Shown: positions 26,848 to 36,385, counted from the first letter of the stretch. The stretch: 64,000 nucleotides of DNA from Alteromonas portus (GCF_005117025.1 NZ_SWCO01000007.1:372001-436000), one strand, 5' to 3'. Translations and numbers: made by a program. The notes: generated by a model not told the origin, from the letters alone.

Positions 26848-27822
26848 ATGAGAAAATCCAAAAATAAAAGAGCAAGGAATGCTCTCATTGTTACCCTGCT
26901 TACAATATTTGCAGGCATAAGTACATTCGTTGGAGGAGCAGGACACGCTTTCGCCAATACATACGCAAAGACAAACCACCCAATAGTATTAGTTCACGGC
27001 CTTTTCGGTTTCGAAGATATACTCTTTGTGGACTATTTCTACAAAGTTCCACATAAACTCACCCGTAACGGTGCTGTTGTATACATTGCTGAGGTTTCCC
27101 CAGCAAACTCAACAGAAGTGCGCGGCGAGCAATTACTGGAGTATATCGACGAGGTTCTCGCTTTGTCAGGCGCTGATAAGGTGAACCTTATAGGACATAG
27201 CCATGGCGGCCCAACGGCGCGTTACGCTGCAAGCGTCGCTCCCGATAAAGTAGCATCAGTAAGTTCAGTTGCTGGGGGCAACTGGGGTAGCAAAGTGGCC
27301 GACGAGCTGCGCGATGCCCTTGCTGAAGACTCGTTAGGAGAAAAAGCCACAGGTACGGTGGTAAATGCGTTTGCAAACCTCATCGAGATAGCGTCTGGAT
27401 CTGATCCGAGAGACAAGCCGACAGATTCAGTTGCAGCGCTGAATTCATTGTCGACCGAAGGCTCAGTAGCTTTTAATCAAAAATATCCAGAGGGGATGCC
27501 AACGGCTTACTGCCGTAATGACGGAAAGATGTTAGCTGAAAACGGCGTATATTATTTTTCGTGGAGTGGCGGCAGAACTTACACTAACGCCCTTGACGTC
27601 GTCGACCCGTTTCTTGCTATTACTGGCACTGCGTTTAAAGAGCCCAACGACGGCCTGGTCTCAACATGTAGCTCGCACTTGGGCAAGGTGCTAAAAGATA
27701 ACTACAAAATGAATCACCTAGATGAAGTAAACCAGAGTTTTGGAATTACGCACTGGTTTGAAACTGACCCCGTTGACGTTTTCGTCCGTCAGGCGAATCG
27801 TTTAAAAAGATTGGGTCTATAG
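26848..27822 (+). CDS. Secreted triacylglycerol lipase (family I)
   Basis: 324-residue secreted alpha/beta-hydrolase that cleaves triacylglycerols outside the cell. A signal peptide (basic MRKSKNKRARN then IVTLLTIFAGISTFV, cleavage near AFA-NTY, residue 36) precedes HPIVLVHGLFGFEDI with the oxyanion HG, the nucleophile Ser118 in LIGHSHGGPTARYAA, the catalytic Asp in KEPNDGLVSTCSS and His in NHLDEVNQ. Two cysteines (AYCRND, VSTCSS) match the disulfide of Pseudomonas-type lipases that need a foldase. The foldase gene follows with a one-base overlap. Hairpins in the leader suggest regulation. Confidence 0.93.
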   Translation: MRKSKNKRARNALIVTLLTIFAGISTFVGGAGHAFANTYAKTNHPIVLVHGLFGFEDILFVDYFYKVPHKLTRNGAVVYIAEVSPANSTEVRGEQLLEYIDEVLALSGADKVNLIGHSHGGPTARYAASVAPDKVASVSSVAGGNWGSKVADELRDALAEDSLGEKATGTVVNAFANLIEIASGSDPRDKPTDSVAALNSLSTEGSVAFNQKYPEGMPTAYCRNDGKMLAENGVYYFSWSGGRTYTNALDVVDPFLAITGTAFKEPNDGLVSTCSSHLGKVLKDNYKMNHLDEVNQSFGITHWFETDPVDVFVRQANRLKRLGL

Positions 27823-28808
27823 TGGCGACGGGTAAAAAACGCCGTTTCTATCCAATATTAGGAGGGCTTCTGGCCCTCTTGGTATTGGCCGCAATTTTTT
27901 ATGTCCAATCTTTCTTTAAAACAGAAACCCTTGTTCAAGATTCATTGGCAGACATTCCGGAGAATGCTAGTGAAAAAGCGCATGAAAAAAGTCATCTTCA
28001 TCATGAAAGTTCAGTGACCAATGGACCGTTGCAAAGCGAGCCTACTACCGCGCTTAAAGGGCTTATCCCGTTTAAGCTTGATTACACAACAAAAGATAGC
28101 TTCGATCGCTTTATATTTATGCGCACCACAGAGGAACCTCACGGGGTTAAGCTTGCCTATTCAACCCATGCAAGCGCTGTTTTCACGTCGGGCACGCAGG
28201 CAGTGGCGACTGACCTATTTGTTCGTTACGTAGATTATAAAGTGGCGCTTTCTTCAATCGAAGTAGAGGTCGACTTGGCTAGCCATAGCTTGCAAGACGT
28301 GTCTTATAAGCTTGATGAGCGCGAAGGGATAAGGCGCACTTACTTCAACGACACTGAATACCATTACCTATTTAGCCAAGAAGCGCAGGTGGACGAAGCG
28401 GCGCTAGCGCGTTTACAACTTGCTCAGGAAAGCACGCTATCCAGGGATGAAAGAAAAGCGCTTATTGTTGAGTCACTAGAAACGGGAAATGAAGCCGAAC
28501 GCGATGTCTTTCAGCCGACATTGAATGTGCATCGTATCAACGAAATAAAGCGTAGCTACACGAATGTTAACGACAGATACAATGCTGTGGCGGCAGAATT
28601 CGGCAGTGAAATCGCAGACCGCTTCGCAAGAACCTGGGAAAAACAGGCTAACTGGAAAAGCAAAATTGCTGACTATGAAAAATATCGCGACAACTTATCG
28701 AAGCAGGCAATTGCGGATAGTGAGTTAGAAAGCGCGCTACGGGAATACCAGTCTGCACATTTCACCGATAATGAAATAAAGCGTCTAAAAGTAATTACAG
28801 GTTCGTGA
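27822..28808 (+). CDS. Lipase-specific foldase (lipase chaperone), divergent
   Basis: 328-residue membrane-anchored periplasmic chaperone expected to fold the preceding lipase. N-terminal anchor (RRFYPILGGLLALLVLAAIFYV), a His/Glu/Ser-rich linker (about 45-80), then helical lobes. The family motif RxxFDYxLSA is replaced by DSFDRFIFMR. The C-terminal half resembles foldases: DRYNAVAAEFGSEIADRFA, WKSKIADYEKYRDNL and the closing AHFTDNEIKRLKVI. GTG start shares its first base with the lipase stop (TAGTG), a coupling typical of these pairs. Assignment relies on both context and the C-terminal pattern. Confidence 0.82.
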   Translation: MATGKKRRFYPILGGLLALLVLAAIFYVQSFFKTETLVQDSLADIPENASEKAHEKSHLHHESSVTNGPLQSEPTTALKGLIPFKLDYTTKDSFDRFIFMRTTEEPHGVKLAYSTHASAVFTSGTQAVATDLFVRYVDYKVALSSIEVEVDLASHSLQDVSYKLDEREGIRRTYFNDTEYHYLFSQEAQVDEAALARLQLAQESTLSRDERKALIVESLETGNEAERDVFQPTLNVHRINEIKRSYTNVNDRYNAVAAEFGSEIADRFARTWEKQANWKSKIADYEKYRDNLSKQAIADSELESALREYQSAHFTDNEIKRLKVITGS

Positions 28809-29004
28809 ATTGACAGGGTCGTAATGTAGTTGTCCAAGGCTAGGCGTTAGCCTTTCCCTCAGCAACTTGTAGTGCAGAGGTATAACCATAAAAGCACTGA
28901 ATAGTTCTGTGCATAGACAGAGTGATTTGAAACCGGTTTGTGCAGTTACTAATCTAGTACTACCCCTATTGTAAACAAGCGTCATAAGGTTTGTGACAGT
29001 CATT

Positions 29005-29613
29005 ATGAAAATCTACGAAACGAAAACGGCACCCAACCCGCGTCGAGTACGTATGTTTTTAGCCGAAAAAGGTATTAACGTTGAATATGTTCAGGTCGAC
29101 ATCCAAAAAGGTGAAAACCTAAGTGCTGAAATGCGCGCTAAAAACCCGTTGGGGAAAATACCCATTCTAGAGCTAGATGACGGCACTTGCATCGCAGAAA
29201 CCGATGCCATTTGTACATACTTTGAAGCACTGCAACCAGAGCCTCCGCTAATGGGAACAACGCCCGTTGAAAAAGCCACAATCTCCATGTGGCAGCGCCA
29301 GGTAGAGTTCGCATTTATGATGCAAATTGGCATGTGTTTCCAGCATACAACGGGGTACTTTAAAGATCGCATGACTCCCGTACCGGAATATGGCAAGGAA
29401 GCGGGTATCAACGCGACTAAATATCTCAATATTTTAGAGCGTCGACTTGGTGTAAAAGAATACATCGCAGGGGATACTTTCTCTATCGCAGACATAACCG
29501 CGTTATGCGCCATGGATTTCGCCAGAGTGGTAAAAATACGAATGACTGACGACCACGTTAATTTAGCGCGCTGGTATGAGTCAGTGAGTAACAGAGCGAG
29601 TGCAAAAGCCTAA
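29005..29613 (+). CDS. Glutathione S-transferase family protein (first of two)
   Basis: 202-residue cytosolic transferase: N-terminal thioredoxin-like domain ([20 protein letters not shown], cis-Pro region [21 protein letters not shown]) and helical C-terminal domain ([16 protein letters not shown]-capping box). The ATG at 29005 matches the family N-terminus; a GTG at 28993, four bases after AAGGT, is also possible. Its stop overlaps the next GST gene by one base (TAATG), so the two form one unit. Substrate unknown. Confidence 0.9.
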   Translation: MKIYETKTAPNPRRVRMFLAEKGINVEYVQVDIQKGENLSAEMRAKNPLGKIPILELDDGTCIAETDAICTYFEALQPEPPLMGTTPVEKATISMWQRQVEFAFMMQIGMCFQHTTGYFKDRMTPVPEYGKEAGINATKYLNILERRLGVKEYIAGDTFSIADITALCAMDFARVVKIRMTDDHVNLARWYESVSNRASAKA

Positions 29614-30272
29614 TGATAGATTTATACACAGCCGCTACGCCGAATGGCTGGAAAGCCTCGGTAGCGCTTGAAGAAATGGGGCTTGAATATACCGCGCATG
29701 CCGTAAATTTAATGAAGGGCGAGCAGAAAACCCCAGAGTTTTTGGCAATGAACCCCAATGGACGTATACCGGTTATTGTCGATAGGGAGGCCGACGGTCA
29801 CGTGGTTTTTGAGTCTGGCGCCATCATGGTTTATCTGGCTGAAAAGACGGGAATGTTTTTACCTAATGACGCCAAGCGGAAAAGCCAGGTGATTCAGTGG
29901 ATCATGTTTCAAATGGGCGGCATTGGACCTATGATGGGCCAAGCAAACGTGTTCCACCGCTATTTGGAAGAAAAAATACCAGTGGCGATTGCCCGTTATC
30001 AAAATGAAGTGCGCCGCCTATTTACTGTGCTTGATGGGAGGCTAGAAAATCGAGAGTATTTGGTTGACGACTACAGTATTGCTGACATGGCGAACTGGTG
30101 TTGGGTGCGTACCTACGAATGGTCTGGCGTTAGCATTGAAGGCTTGGACAACCTAATACGTTGGAAGAACAGTATTGAAGCGAGACCTGCAGCAAGGCGT
30201 GGCGTAGAAGTGCCCAATAAAATTGATAAAGAGGCGCTTCTTAAAGGCGCCAAAAATGTGGTTACTAAATAA
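29613..30272 (+). CDS. YfcG/YghU-like glutathione S-transferase
   Basis: 219 residues of the Nu-class type, which include disulfide-bond oxidoreductases using two glutathiones. Seen: [45 protein letters not shown] (core [12 protein letters not shown]), [30 protein letters not shown] and [13 protein letters not shown]. The TPNG(W/Y)K motif and [12 protein letters not shown] are typical of YfcG. Coupled to the preceding GST, and its 3' end overlaps the convergent LysR gene by eight bases. Confidence 0.9.
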   Translation: MIDLYTAATPNGWKASVALEEMGLEYTAHAVNLMKGEQKTPEFLAMNPNGRIPVIVDREADGHVVFESGAIMVYLAEKTGMFLPNDAKRKSQVIQWIMFQMGGIGPMMGQANVFHRYLEEKIPVAIARYQNEVRRLFTVLDGRLENREYLVDDYSIADMANWCWVRTYEWSGVSIEGLDNLIRWKNSIEARPAARRGVEVPNKIDKEALLKGAKNVVTK

Positions 30273-31164
30273 CGCTTTTAACTGAATCGACAAACCGATT
30301 GAGCCAGCCTGATGCCATACTCGGTTTGTAAATCAACTCAAAATGCTCTTCATGGCAAAAGTCATAATCTGATACGGACACGCAAGTAAGATCATGGCTT
30401 TTCGGTATGAAGTCAGGTACGTAGGCCAAAGCCAGCCCTTGCCTGACAATAGACAGCAGGGTGCCAAAATCATTACATCGATAGTGTATGGAGCGGGGGA
30501 CTTTGTCGTCTCGCCACCCATCAGAACCTATACCCCGCTTTATTCCACAAAAAGGTGAGACATCAGGGCAAGCAAAAGCATAAGCGTACAAACTTTGACT
30601 TGTTAATGTACCGTTTTTTGCTTCAGCTACCGCAGGGTGATTTTTTGCGGCTACAACCACATAGGTAGACGACCCTAATGATATGCGATGTAATGAGGGG
30701 TCTTGCTCTCGTTCTTCCATTGCAAAAGAGGTGGCAATAGCCACGTCGCTTCCCCCTCTAGAAATGCTTTCCAGCGCTTTCCCCTCCCAGCAAGCGTTGA
30801 TATTAATGTGAAAGCGATCTTGTACAGAGGATGGTTTAGCAAGCAAAGTTGGCAAACAATATTGAAGCAAGAGCGATGGGCCAGAAACAGTAATGTTGTA
30901 TAAAGCAGTATTGCCCCTAAACTCACTGAGCGCCTGATCGGCTTCGTGCACAAGATGAGTGGCATAAAGAAGGAATTTGTTTCCCCGTTGATTGAGTCGA
31001 ATATGCTTACCTACTCGGTCAAACAATTGGCTTTCTAACTTTTGTTCTATCCTTTTCACCACTTTAGACAATGCGCCTGTGGTGACTGATAAATGCATAG
31101 ATGCTTTGTTCAAATTCTCATGTTGCGCAACAACAATAAACTTTCTTAAGTCTTCAATATCCAT
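30265..31164 (-). CDS. LysR family transcriptional regulator
   Basis: 299-residue regulator: N-terminal winged helix ([55 protein letters not shown]) followed by a periplasmic-binding-like effector domain (about 90-290). The recognition helix has TTGALSKVV. Its 3' end overlaps the GST operon by eight bases, so they are convergent, and the GST pair need not be its target. Upstream it faces a secreted unknown gene, a likelier divergent partner. Start ATG at 31164. Effector unknown. Confidence 0.92.
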   Translation of the reverse strand: MDIEDLRKFIVVAQHENLNKASMHLSVTTGALSKVVKRIEQKLESQLFDRVGKHIRLNQRGNKFLLYATHLVHEADQALSEFRGNTALYNITVSGPSLLLQYCLPTLLAKPSSVQDRFHININACWEGKALESISRGGSDVAIATSFAMEEREQDPSLHRISLGSSTYVVVAAKNHPAVAEAKNGTLTSQSLYAYAFACPDVSPFCGIKRGIGSDGWRDDKVPRSIHYRCNDFGTLLSIVRQGLALAYVPDFIPKSHDLTCVSVSDYDFCHEEHFELIYKPSMASGWLNRFVDSVKSVI

Positions 31165-31283
31165 AGCTTCGCCGCTTTATTGTTTCCAGTTGGGAATTGA
31201 TTGCTTATTTATTGTAGCTTAATTGTAAGTGGTTATTGTGCCAAGATCGTCATAATAAAATTGTTATTAAGCGTGAAAGATTT

Positions 31284-32045
31284 ATGAAGCCTCTTTATTT
31301 TACTGTCTTGTGTTTATATATGGTGTGCACAGGGGCAACAGCGGCAACCACAGATGAACTGAGTGCAAATGGCATGAGTAAAGCACCTAAGGCTAGTACT
31401 TCAATACACGCTGATCATAAATATCACACAAGAGTTGGTTCTCACGGTATGGTGTTATTTACAGATGGCGCTGAACTCTATGCGAGTCACTTACCCCTTT
31501 ATTACTCGCCACACGATTACCAACTTATTTATACAGTAGTAAGTCAGCATAAAGCTAAGCTAATTGCGTATCTACAAGCAGGCTCAACGTCTCACAGTAA
31601 CATGGTGACGCTGTTACCGGAAAACTTCGATTTAAATAAACTAGTTGATGGTGAAAGATTTTCTATTCCAGCACAGTTTTATAAAGGTCATTTTGAGCGG
31701 GGTGGTACTAAGTGGTTAGGAAAATCGGAGCTGATATTTGAAAAGCTATTGTTTAAACGTCGCTTAGTAAAACAGTACAAACCATCACATTCTGACGAAG
31801 ATAGCGTTACAGATGAGCCTGATGAAAAGTGGACTAGCATCAGCCTCGGTGACAAGTATTTATACATTCACCTCATTGGCGAACGCCCATCGTTTGATGC
31901 ATTGTTTATCGTCGACGATTGTCAGACAACCTTAGAAAACAAGCAGGGCGAAAGTGTGCCGAGCAAGGCACAAATTAATGAGGTTTTTTCTCACTGCGGT
32001 TCGCCTGTGCTAGTGTACTTTGAAACACAGGATTTTGCGTACTGA
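31284..32045 (+). CDS. Unknown exported protein
   Basis: 253 residues, not recognised. A signal peptide (MKPLYFTVLCLYMVCTGATA, cleavage near ATA-ATT) indicates export. The mature part has HYHTRVGSHG-like KYHTRVGSHGMVLF and LYASHLPLYYSPHDYQLIY, then a charged loop (HSDEDSVTDEPDEKW), and ends with two cysteines (DDCQTTLEN, FSHCGSP) that could pair. ATG at 31284 is chosen because the signal peptide starts there; an in-frame start at 31236 would give an extra 16 residues before it. Divergent from the LysR gene. No function inferred. Confidence 0.75.
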   Translation: MKPLYFTVLCLYMVCTGATAATTDELSANGMSKAPKASTSIHADHKYHTRVGSHGMVLFTDGAELYASHLPLYYSPHDYQLIYTVVSQHKAKLIAYLQAGSTSHSNMVTLLPENFDLNKLVDGERFSIPAQFYKGHFERGGTKWLGKSELIFEKLLFKRRLVKQYKPSHSDEDSVTDEPDEKWTSISLGDKYLYIHLIGERPSFDALFIVDDCQTTLENKQGESVPSKAQINEVFSHCGSPVLVYFETQDFAY

Positions 32046-32077
32046 CGCACTTCATTTGCGCTAGCGTGATTCCAGTT

Positions 32078-32983
32078 TTAAAGTTTTATGCTATCGCTTA
32101 TGGCTTTAATATGTTCAGGGCCTATGCCGCAACAGCCTCCAATAATACTAGCGCCTGCCGCTATCCATGACTGAGCGTAATCCGCATAGCGCTGCGGTGT
32201 TATATCGTTGCGCAACTCTGACAAAATTGCGTTAGCTTCATGCTGACGCTTTCTTTCTGAAAAGCTATTGGCGTATGCACCAGTAGCAATGTTTTCATTC
32301 AACTGTCGCGTAATTGCCAGTGCACTTTCCATTTCCTCTGGCTGTGAACAATTAAATAGCACGCTATCAACATGGTTCAATAACGGCGTTATTTTTTCTA
32401 GCGGCTCGCCTGAGCGAAGAGTCATAGGCTCGTTGGACGACGCTCTATTTTGCAAAGAAAATGACAGCCATATAGGAAGGGAAGAAAGATCCTTTATCAA
32501 TGAAACTACAGCATTAGCTTCTTCAATAGAGCAAGCAGTTTCAATAAGCCAAATATCTACAAAAGGGGCTTGTGCTTTAATCAGCGGTGTTAAAATTTCG
32601 GCCACTCGGCCCGCATCGAATAAGTCTGGACGGTACGAGCCAAAGGCTGGTGGCACACAGCCTGCGACCGACAACTTATCGCTTTTATGCTGCTGAAAAG
32701 TGACGGCTTCCCTTGCTAGCTTAGCCGCTGACTCGGCCAGCGAAAATGCTTGTTTGTTAAACGCAGTTTCCCCAATATGAAATGGAACGAGGGCATAGGC
32801 ATTTGTAGTAATAACAGTGGCACCAGCATTTAGAAAGTGGGTGTGTACCTCACGCACTAGCTCAGGGGCTTGCATCAGTGCCAGCGCTGACCATTCTGGT
32901 TGTTTAAAAGGCGCACCAACCCTTTCAAGTTCGCGACCCATGCCACCGTCTAAAATATGAATCGCTGTATTACTTACTGTCAT
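32078..32983 (-). CDS. Homocysteine S-methyltransferase family protein
   Basis: 301-residue zinc enzyme of the MmuM/BHMT family, which moves a methyl group (for example from S-methylmethionine) to homocysteine to give methionine. Seen: ILDGGMGRELE, ITTNAYALVP, the zinc ligands in LFNCSQPE and GGCCGIGPEHI, and a (beta/alpha)8 pattern between. Methyl donor cannot be told from the sequence. Lies 27 bases after the ROK regulator on the same strand, so cotranscription is possible though the functional link is not clear. Start ATG at 32983. Confidence 0.9.
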   Translation of the reverse strand: MTVSNTAIHILDGGMGRELERVGAPFKQPEWSALALMQAPELVREVHTHFLNAGATVITTNAYALVPFHIGETAFNKQAFSLAESAAKLAREAVTFQQHKSDKLSVAGCVPPAFGSYRPDLFDAGRVAEILTPLIKAQAPFVDIWLIETACSIEEANAVVSLIKDLSSLPIWLSFSLQNRASSNEPMTLRSGEPLEKITPLLNHVDSVLFNCSQPEEMESALAITRQLNENIATGAYANSFSERKRQHEANAILSELRNDITPQRYADYAQSWIAAGASIIGGCCGIGPEHIKAISDSIKL

Positions 32984-33010
32984 TAAAACCTTAATTGCAA
33001 AGCTGAATAA

Positions 33011-34183
33011 TTAATAATAGTTAGCCTGAAGCGCTAAATTCGCGCTTCCAATAGATTGGGCTTTGACGCCAACATGTCCCGGGCTAATTCGCGCAGGTGT
33101 AATCCCGCGCATATCTACCTGCTTCAACGCGCTTTGGGTTTTCTCAACCAATAATTCTTTTATGTTGCTCGGTATTGCGCCGTCAATAATTACGCCATCT
33201 AAGTCTAAAAGGCTCATGGCGCACTGTGAAGCAAACGCAAGGCCTTTTGCCGTTTCGCCTATCCAAGCCTCTACAATAGACTCATCACATTGCCAATGCG
33301 AAGGCGACTCATAGATGTGATTGGCATTTTCACCTGCTTGATTGAGCTTTCTTTCCAATAGATAAAGCGAAGACTGCGTAATTAACTGGCGCTGCTGATT
33401 TTGACTAAAAAAAGGTAAAGAACCGATAGCACCAGCATTACCTGTTTTGCCATTAATAAGCTGGTTGTTGAGTACCAGGCCGCCGCCTAAAAACGTACCA
33501 ACAAAAACGTATAAAAAACTCTCAAAGCGCTTTGGATTACCGAAAGACATTTCTGCGCTGCATGCGGCCCCCGCGTCATTTTTAATAAAAACCGGTAGGT
33601 TTAATAAACTTTCAAGTGTGGATTGCGGGTCAAACTCTTTCCATTCGTCTAACTCTTTTTTCGGTGCGCCAGCTTCTTCTGCCCAACTCCAAATTTCAAA
33701 AGGCATAGCTATGCCTAACCCTCTCACCAGGCGTTGTTGCGCTGTATCTAAGCTTTTAGTTAAAACATTGAATGCGCGCTCTGCGAAGTTAAGTAGATTG
33801 CTTACCGTTGGATAGGCAAACTTTTCGTTCAGCGTTGCTTTAACATTGCCTTTTAAGTCGAGTAAGGTCATATCAAAACTGCGGCGTCCTACCTTAAGGC
33901 CAATGCTGAATGCCCCATTAGCATTTAATCCAAAGGGAACCTTAGGCTGACCGACGCCACCTTTAATAGGCGTTAAGCGTTTAACTAAGCCATCGCTTTC
34001 CAACTTCTTGATAATTACCGTTGCAGACTGCGCCGATAGCCCGGTCAATTGTGCAATTTCAGCTTTAGGTAATGCAATGCGTTGTCGAATTAAGGTTAAG
34101 ATCGCGCGCTCATTCGCTGAGCGATTATCGAGTAACTCTGGTGCATTTTGTGATGGCAGGTGAAACGCCGATTCAATATTCAA
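33011..34183 (-). CDS. ROK family transcriptional repressor
   Basis: 390-residue sugar-responsive regulator of the NagC/Mlc type. Winged helix about 25-85 (LTLIRQRIALPKAEIAQLTG, LSAQSATVIIKKLESDGLVK) followed by a ROK sugar-binding domain (VGTFLGGGLVLNNQLINGKTGNAGAIGS; core FLGGGLVLNNQLINGKTGNA). The zinc-binding CxCGxxGC signature of classical ROK proteins is not seen (SLPFFSQNQQRQ in its place). Divergent from the PfkB kinase, with a 23-base palindrome in between that may be its operator. A 261-bp inverted-repeat element sits directly upstream of its start. Confidence 0.9.
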   Translation of the reverse strand: MNIESAFHLPSQNAPELLDNRSANERAILTLIRQRIALPKAEIAQLTGLSAQSATVIIKKLESDGLVKRLTPIKGGVGQPKVPFGLNANGAFSIGLKVGRRSFDMTLLDLKGNVKATLNEKFAYPTVSNLLNFAERAFNVLTKSLDTAQQRLVRGLGIAMPFEIWSWAEEAGAPKKELDEWKEFDPQSTLESLLNLPVFIKNDAGAACSAEMSFGNPKRFESFLYVFVGTFLGGGLVLNNQLINGKTGNAGAIGSLPFFSQNQQRQLITQSSLYLLERKLNQAGENANHIYESPSHWQCDESIVEAWIGETAKGLAFASQCAMSLLDLDGVIIDGAIPSNIKELLVEKTQSALKQVDMRGITPARISPGHVGVKAQSIGSANLALQANYY

Positions 34184-34224
34184 AGTAATTACTATCTACC
34201 GTTAAAAGTGAAAAGAGTTAAATA

Positions 34225-34485
34225 ATATCAATCCGCATAGATGATTGCCCACTCAGAAGGCGCTGGCAAGTTTCCTAGCAAAGCGTGGGAATGCAGAAAG
34301 TGTTCCCTTTCAAATTCCCAGAATGAAGCCAGGAAGCTTGCCAGACCTTCCCGAAGGCAAGCTTAAAATGTCCCTACTCTATGTTGTGTCACCTAGATGT
34401 AGAACTACTATGCCTGCGGTAATACGCCGCAATTCCGAACATTTTAACTATCGCTGAGCGGATAATTATCTCTGCGGACTGGTAT
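34225..34485. mobile_element. MITE-like element with imperfect terminal inverted repeats
   Basis: 261 bp bounded by 22-base terminal inverted repeats matching at 18 of 22 positions (left 34225-34246 contains TCCGCATAGATGATT; right 34464-34485, read on the minus strand, contains TCCGCAGAGATAATT). A further ACTCAG/CTGAG pair lies just inside. Internally it has an inverted repeat AAGCTTGCC (34334-34342) with GGCAAGCTT (34356-34364) and TGCGG/CCGCA (34415-34431). No believable gene or transposase is inside. No target duplication could be assigned. It sits between the ROK gene and the kinase promoter. Confidence 0.6.
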
Positions 34486-34593
34486 AACAGCAAGCCTAGC
34501 TTCAAATGGAAGCGATAGTGCTCACTTTGTTCAAAAAAATATCCATTGTTTTGAATAGAATACATTCACATCCTACAATTCTTTGGAAAAAAT

Positions 34594-34616
34594 TTAAATC
34601 AATTAGGTTGATTTAA
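34594..34616. promoter_or_regulatory. Putative ROK-regulator operator
   Basis: Perfect inverted repeat TTAAATCAA-ttagg-TTGATTTAA (9-base arms, 5-base spacer), 110 bases upstream of the kinase ATG in the ROK/kinase divergent region. Long and exact enough to be a repressor site. Confidence 0.55.
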
Positions 34617-34725
34617 TGGGTTTGTTCGTCAATACTATGCCCCAATTAATTAACGATTCGTTAACCTTACGCACAGTGCGTTCGAGTAAACGACCCCTTT
34701 TTGAGATTTTTTGAGCGAGGCTGGT

Positions 34726-35694
34726 ATGAAGATTTTGTGTTTAGGTGAAGTGCTTATTGATATGTTAAGCCAAGGTGCAGCGCCCAAAGATGGCAACATA
34801 CCAGCAATGAAGCCATTTCAGCCTTATGCTGGTGGTGCGCCTGCTAACGTGGCGGTTGCCGTTGCTCAACTGGGTGGCGAGAGCGCGATGGTGTCAAAGG
34901 TCGGTGACGATACTTTTGGGGCGTTTCTTAAAGAAATGCTTGAGCACTACAAAGTGAATACCGACTTCGTGTGGACCACACAAGAAGGGAACACGGCACT
35001 GGCGTTTGTAAACTTAGATGAAGACGGCGAGCGTTCGTTCGACTTCTACGTTGATAATGCCGCGCACAAGCACATTTCAGAACAAGACTTGTCGACGATC
35101 GATTGCAACAAAAATACGGTACTTCATTTCTGTTCTGGCTCGATTTCTGGCCCTGAACTTATTCCCGGCACCGAGTTTATTTTAAACAGGGCGAAGGAAA
35201 ACGGCATGATGGTGTGCTTAGACATTAACTATCGCCCAGCGTTTTGGGATGATACTGCCAATGCACCAGCGCGTATTGATGAGGCCGCTAAGAAAGTCTC
35301 TGTTTTAAAGGCAAGCCGCGAAGAACTTGCAGAGTTGTACGGTGAAGAGAATGCCGATGCAAAAGTACAGCAGTGGCTAGATAGCGGTGTGAAAGTTGTA
35401 TTGGTAACCGACGGTGGCGAGCCAATTCACTATATTACTAAGTCGTTCAGCGGTACGTTGGCATCGCCAAAAATGGATGTAAAAGATACCACCGCAGCCG
35501 GCGATTCATTCATCGGTGGGTTCTTGTATTTCCTTTCGACCAAAGTTAAAAACGCCGATGAGTTCGATACGTGGGCCGAAAACTTTGAAAATGTTAGCGA
35601 AGCCACTGAGTTTGCTATTCGTTGCGGGGCTTACACGGTTACGCAATACGGCGCATTCAGCGCGCTGCCTACACAGGAAAATATTGCTAAGTAA
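34726..35694 (+). CDS. PfkB family carbohydrate kinase (fructokinase-like)
   Basis: 322-residue sugar kinase that phosphorylates a hexose, probably fructose. Ribokinase fold: MKILCLGEVLIDML, PYAGGAPANVAVAVAQLGG (PfkB signature 1), CLDINYRPAFW, and signature 2 with catalytic Asp in KDTTAAGDSFIGGFLY. ATG at 34726 follows GAGG and is preferred to a TTG at 34711. Divergent from the ROK repressor, a classic regulator/fructokinase arrangement, with an operator-like palindrome between. No transporter or hydrolase is adjacent. A bidirectional terminator follows. Confidence 0.9.
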   Translation: MKILCLGEVLIDMLSQGAAPKDGNIPAMKPFQPYAGGAPANVAVAVAQLGGESAMVSKVGDDTFGAFLKEMLEHYKVNTDFVWTTQEGNTALAFVNLDEDGERSFDFYVDNAAHKHISEQDLSTIDCNKNTVLHFCSGSISGPELIPGTEFILNRAKENGMMVCLDINYRPAFWDDTANAPARIDEAAKKVSVLKASREELAELYGEENADAKVQQWLDSGVKVVLVTDGGEPIHYITKSFSGTLASPKMDVKDTTAAGDSFIGGFLYFLSTKVKNADEFDTWAENFENVSEATEFAIRCGAYTVTQYGAFSALPTQENIAK

Positions 35695-35734
35695 AAGCGT
35701 TAAAAAACGCTTTAAAAGCTGTGAAGCAGGCCAT

Positions 35735-35762
35735 AAAAAAGGGTTCAATTGAACCCTTTTTT
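35735..35762. terminator. Bidirectional terminator between kinase and efpL
   Basis: Perfect palindrome AAAAAAGGGTTC-AATT-GAACCCTTTTTT serving the kinase (plus) and efpL (minus). Confidence 0.92.
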
Positions 35763-35809
35763 GTCTTTTAAAGCTCTACCAGCAGCATAAGTTAATACGG
35801 GAAGTCGGC

Positions 35810-36385
35810 CTAGTGTTTGTCGGCTCTGCTTTGGAACTTGCGCTCTTCGGTATTAACCTTTATCCATTCACCCGTGCTGATGTATTCTGGTACCTGTACG
35901 ACTAAGCCAGTTGAAAGCGTTGCCGGTTTAGTGCGAGAGGTAGCTGACGCACCTTTAATAGACGGGTCGGTCTCAACCACTTCAAGCTCAACGCTCATTG
36001 GTAAGTCTAAGGCAACGGGCACTTCACTAACAATAACCACCTGAATGCCATCGGTTTCTTCGTTAATAAACAGAGCTTCGTTCTCAATGCTCTCTTTGCT
36101 CAAGTGATAAGGGGTGTAGTCTTCCTTATCCATGAACACATATTCTTCGCCATCAATATACGAAAACATAGCAGGGCGACGAATTAAGTCAGCCATATCT
36201 AAGGTGTCTGAGTCTTTAAAGGTTTCATCGTACTTCGCGCCTGTAACTACATCGTACATGCGCATGCGATAAATACTGCCACCTGCACGACCCTGAGGCA
36301 CAGAGCGTTCTATGTCTCTTACAATGCAAGTTTTTCCGTCAAATACCACGGTGTTATTCTTTTTAATTTCACTAGCCTTAGGCAT
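35810..36385 (-). CDS. efpL: Elongation factor P-like protein EfpL (YeiP)
   Basis: 191-residue paralogue of EF-P that relieves ribosome stalling. Three beta domains as in EF-P. Close to E. coli Yei[45 protein letters not shown] [35 protein letters not shown]. The domain I tip reads [10 protein letters not shown], with an arginine where EF-P has its modified lysine, in line with EfpL. ATG at 36385. Monocistronic. Confidence 0.94.
   Translation of the reverse strand: MPKASEIKKNNTVVFDGKTCIVRDIERSVPQGRAGGSIYRMRMYDVVTGAKYDETFKDSDTLDMADLIRRPAMFSYIDGEEYVFMDKEDYTPYHLSKESIENEALFINEETDGIQVVIVSEVPVALDLPMSVELEVVETDPSIKGASATSRTKPATLSTGLVVQVPEYISTGEWIKVNTEERKFQSRADKH

Noticed and set aside
34245..34457. 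70-residue reading frame inside the inverted-repeat element
   Set aside because: It spans the element's palindromes, has no ribosome site and biased, non-protein-like composition; it is explained by the element's structure.
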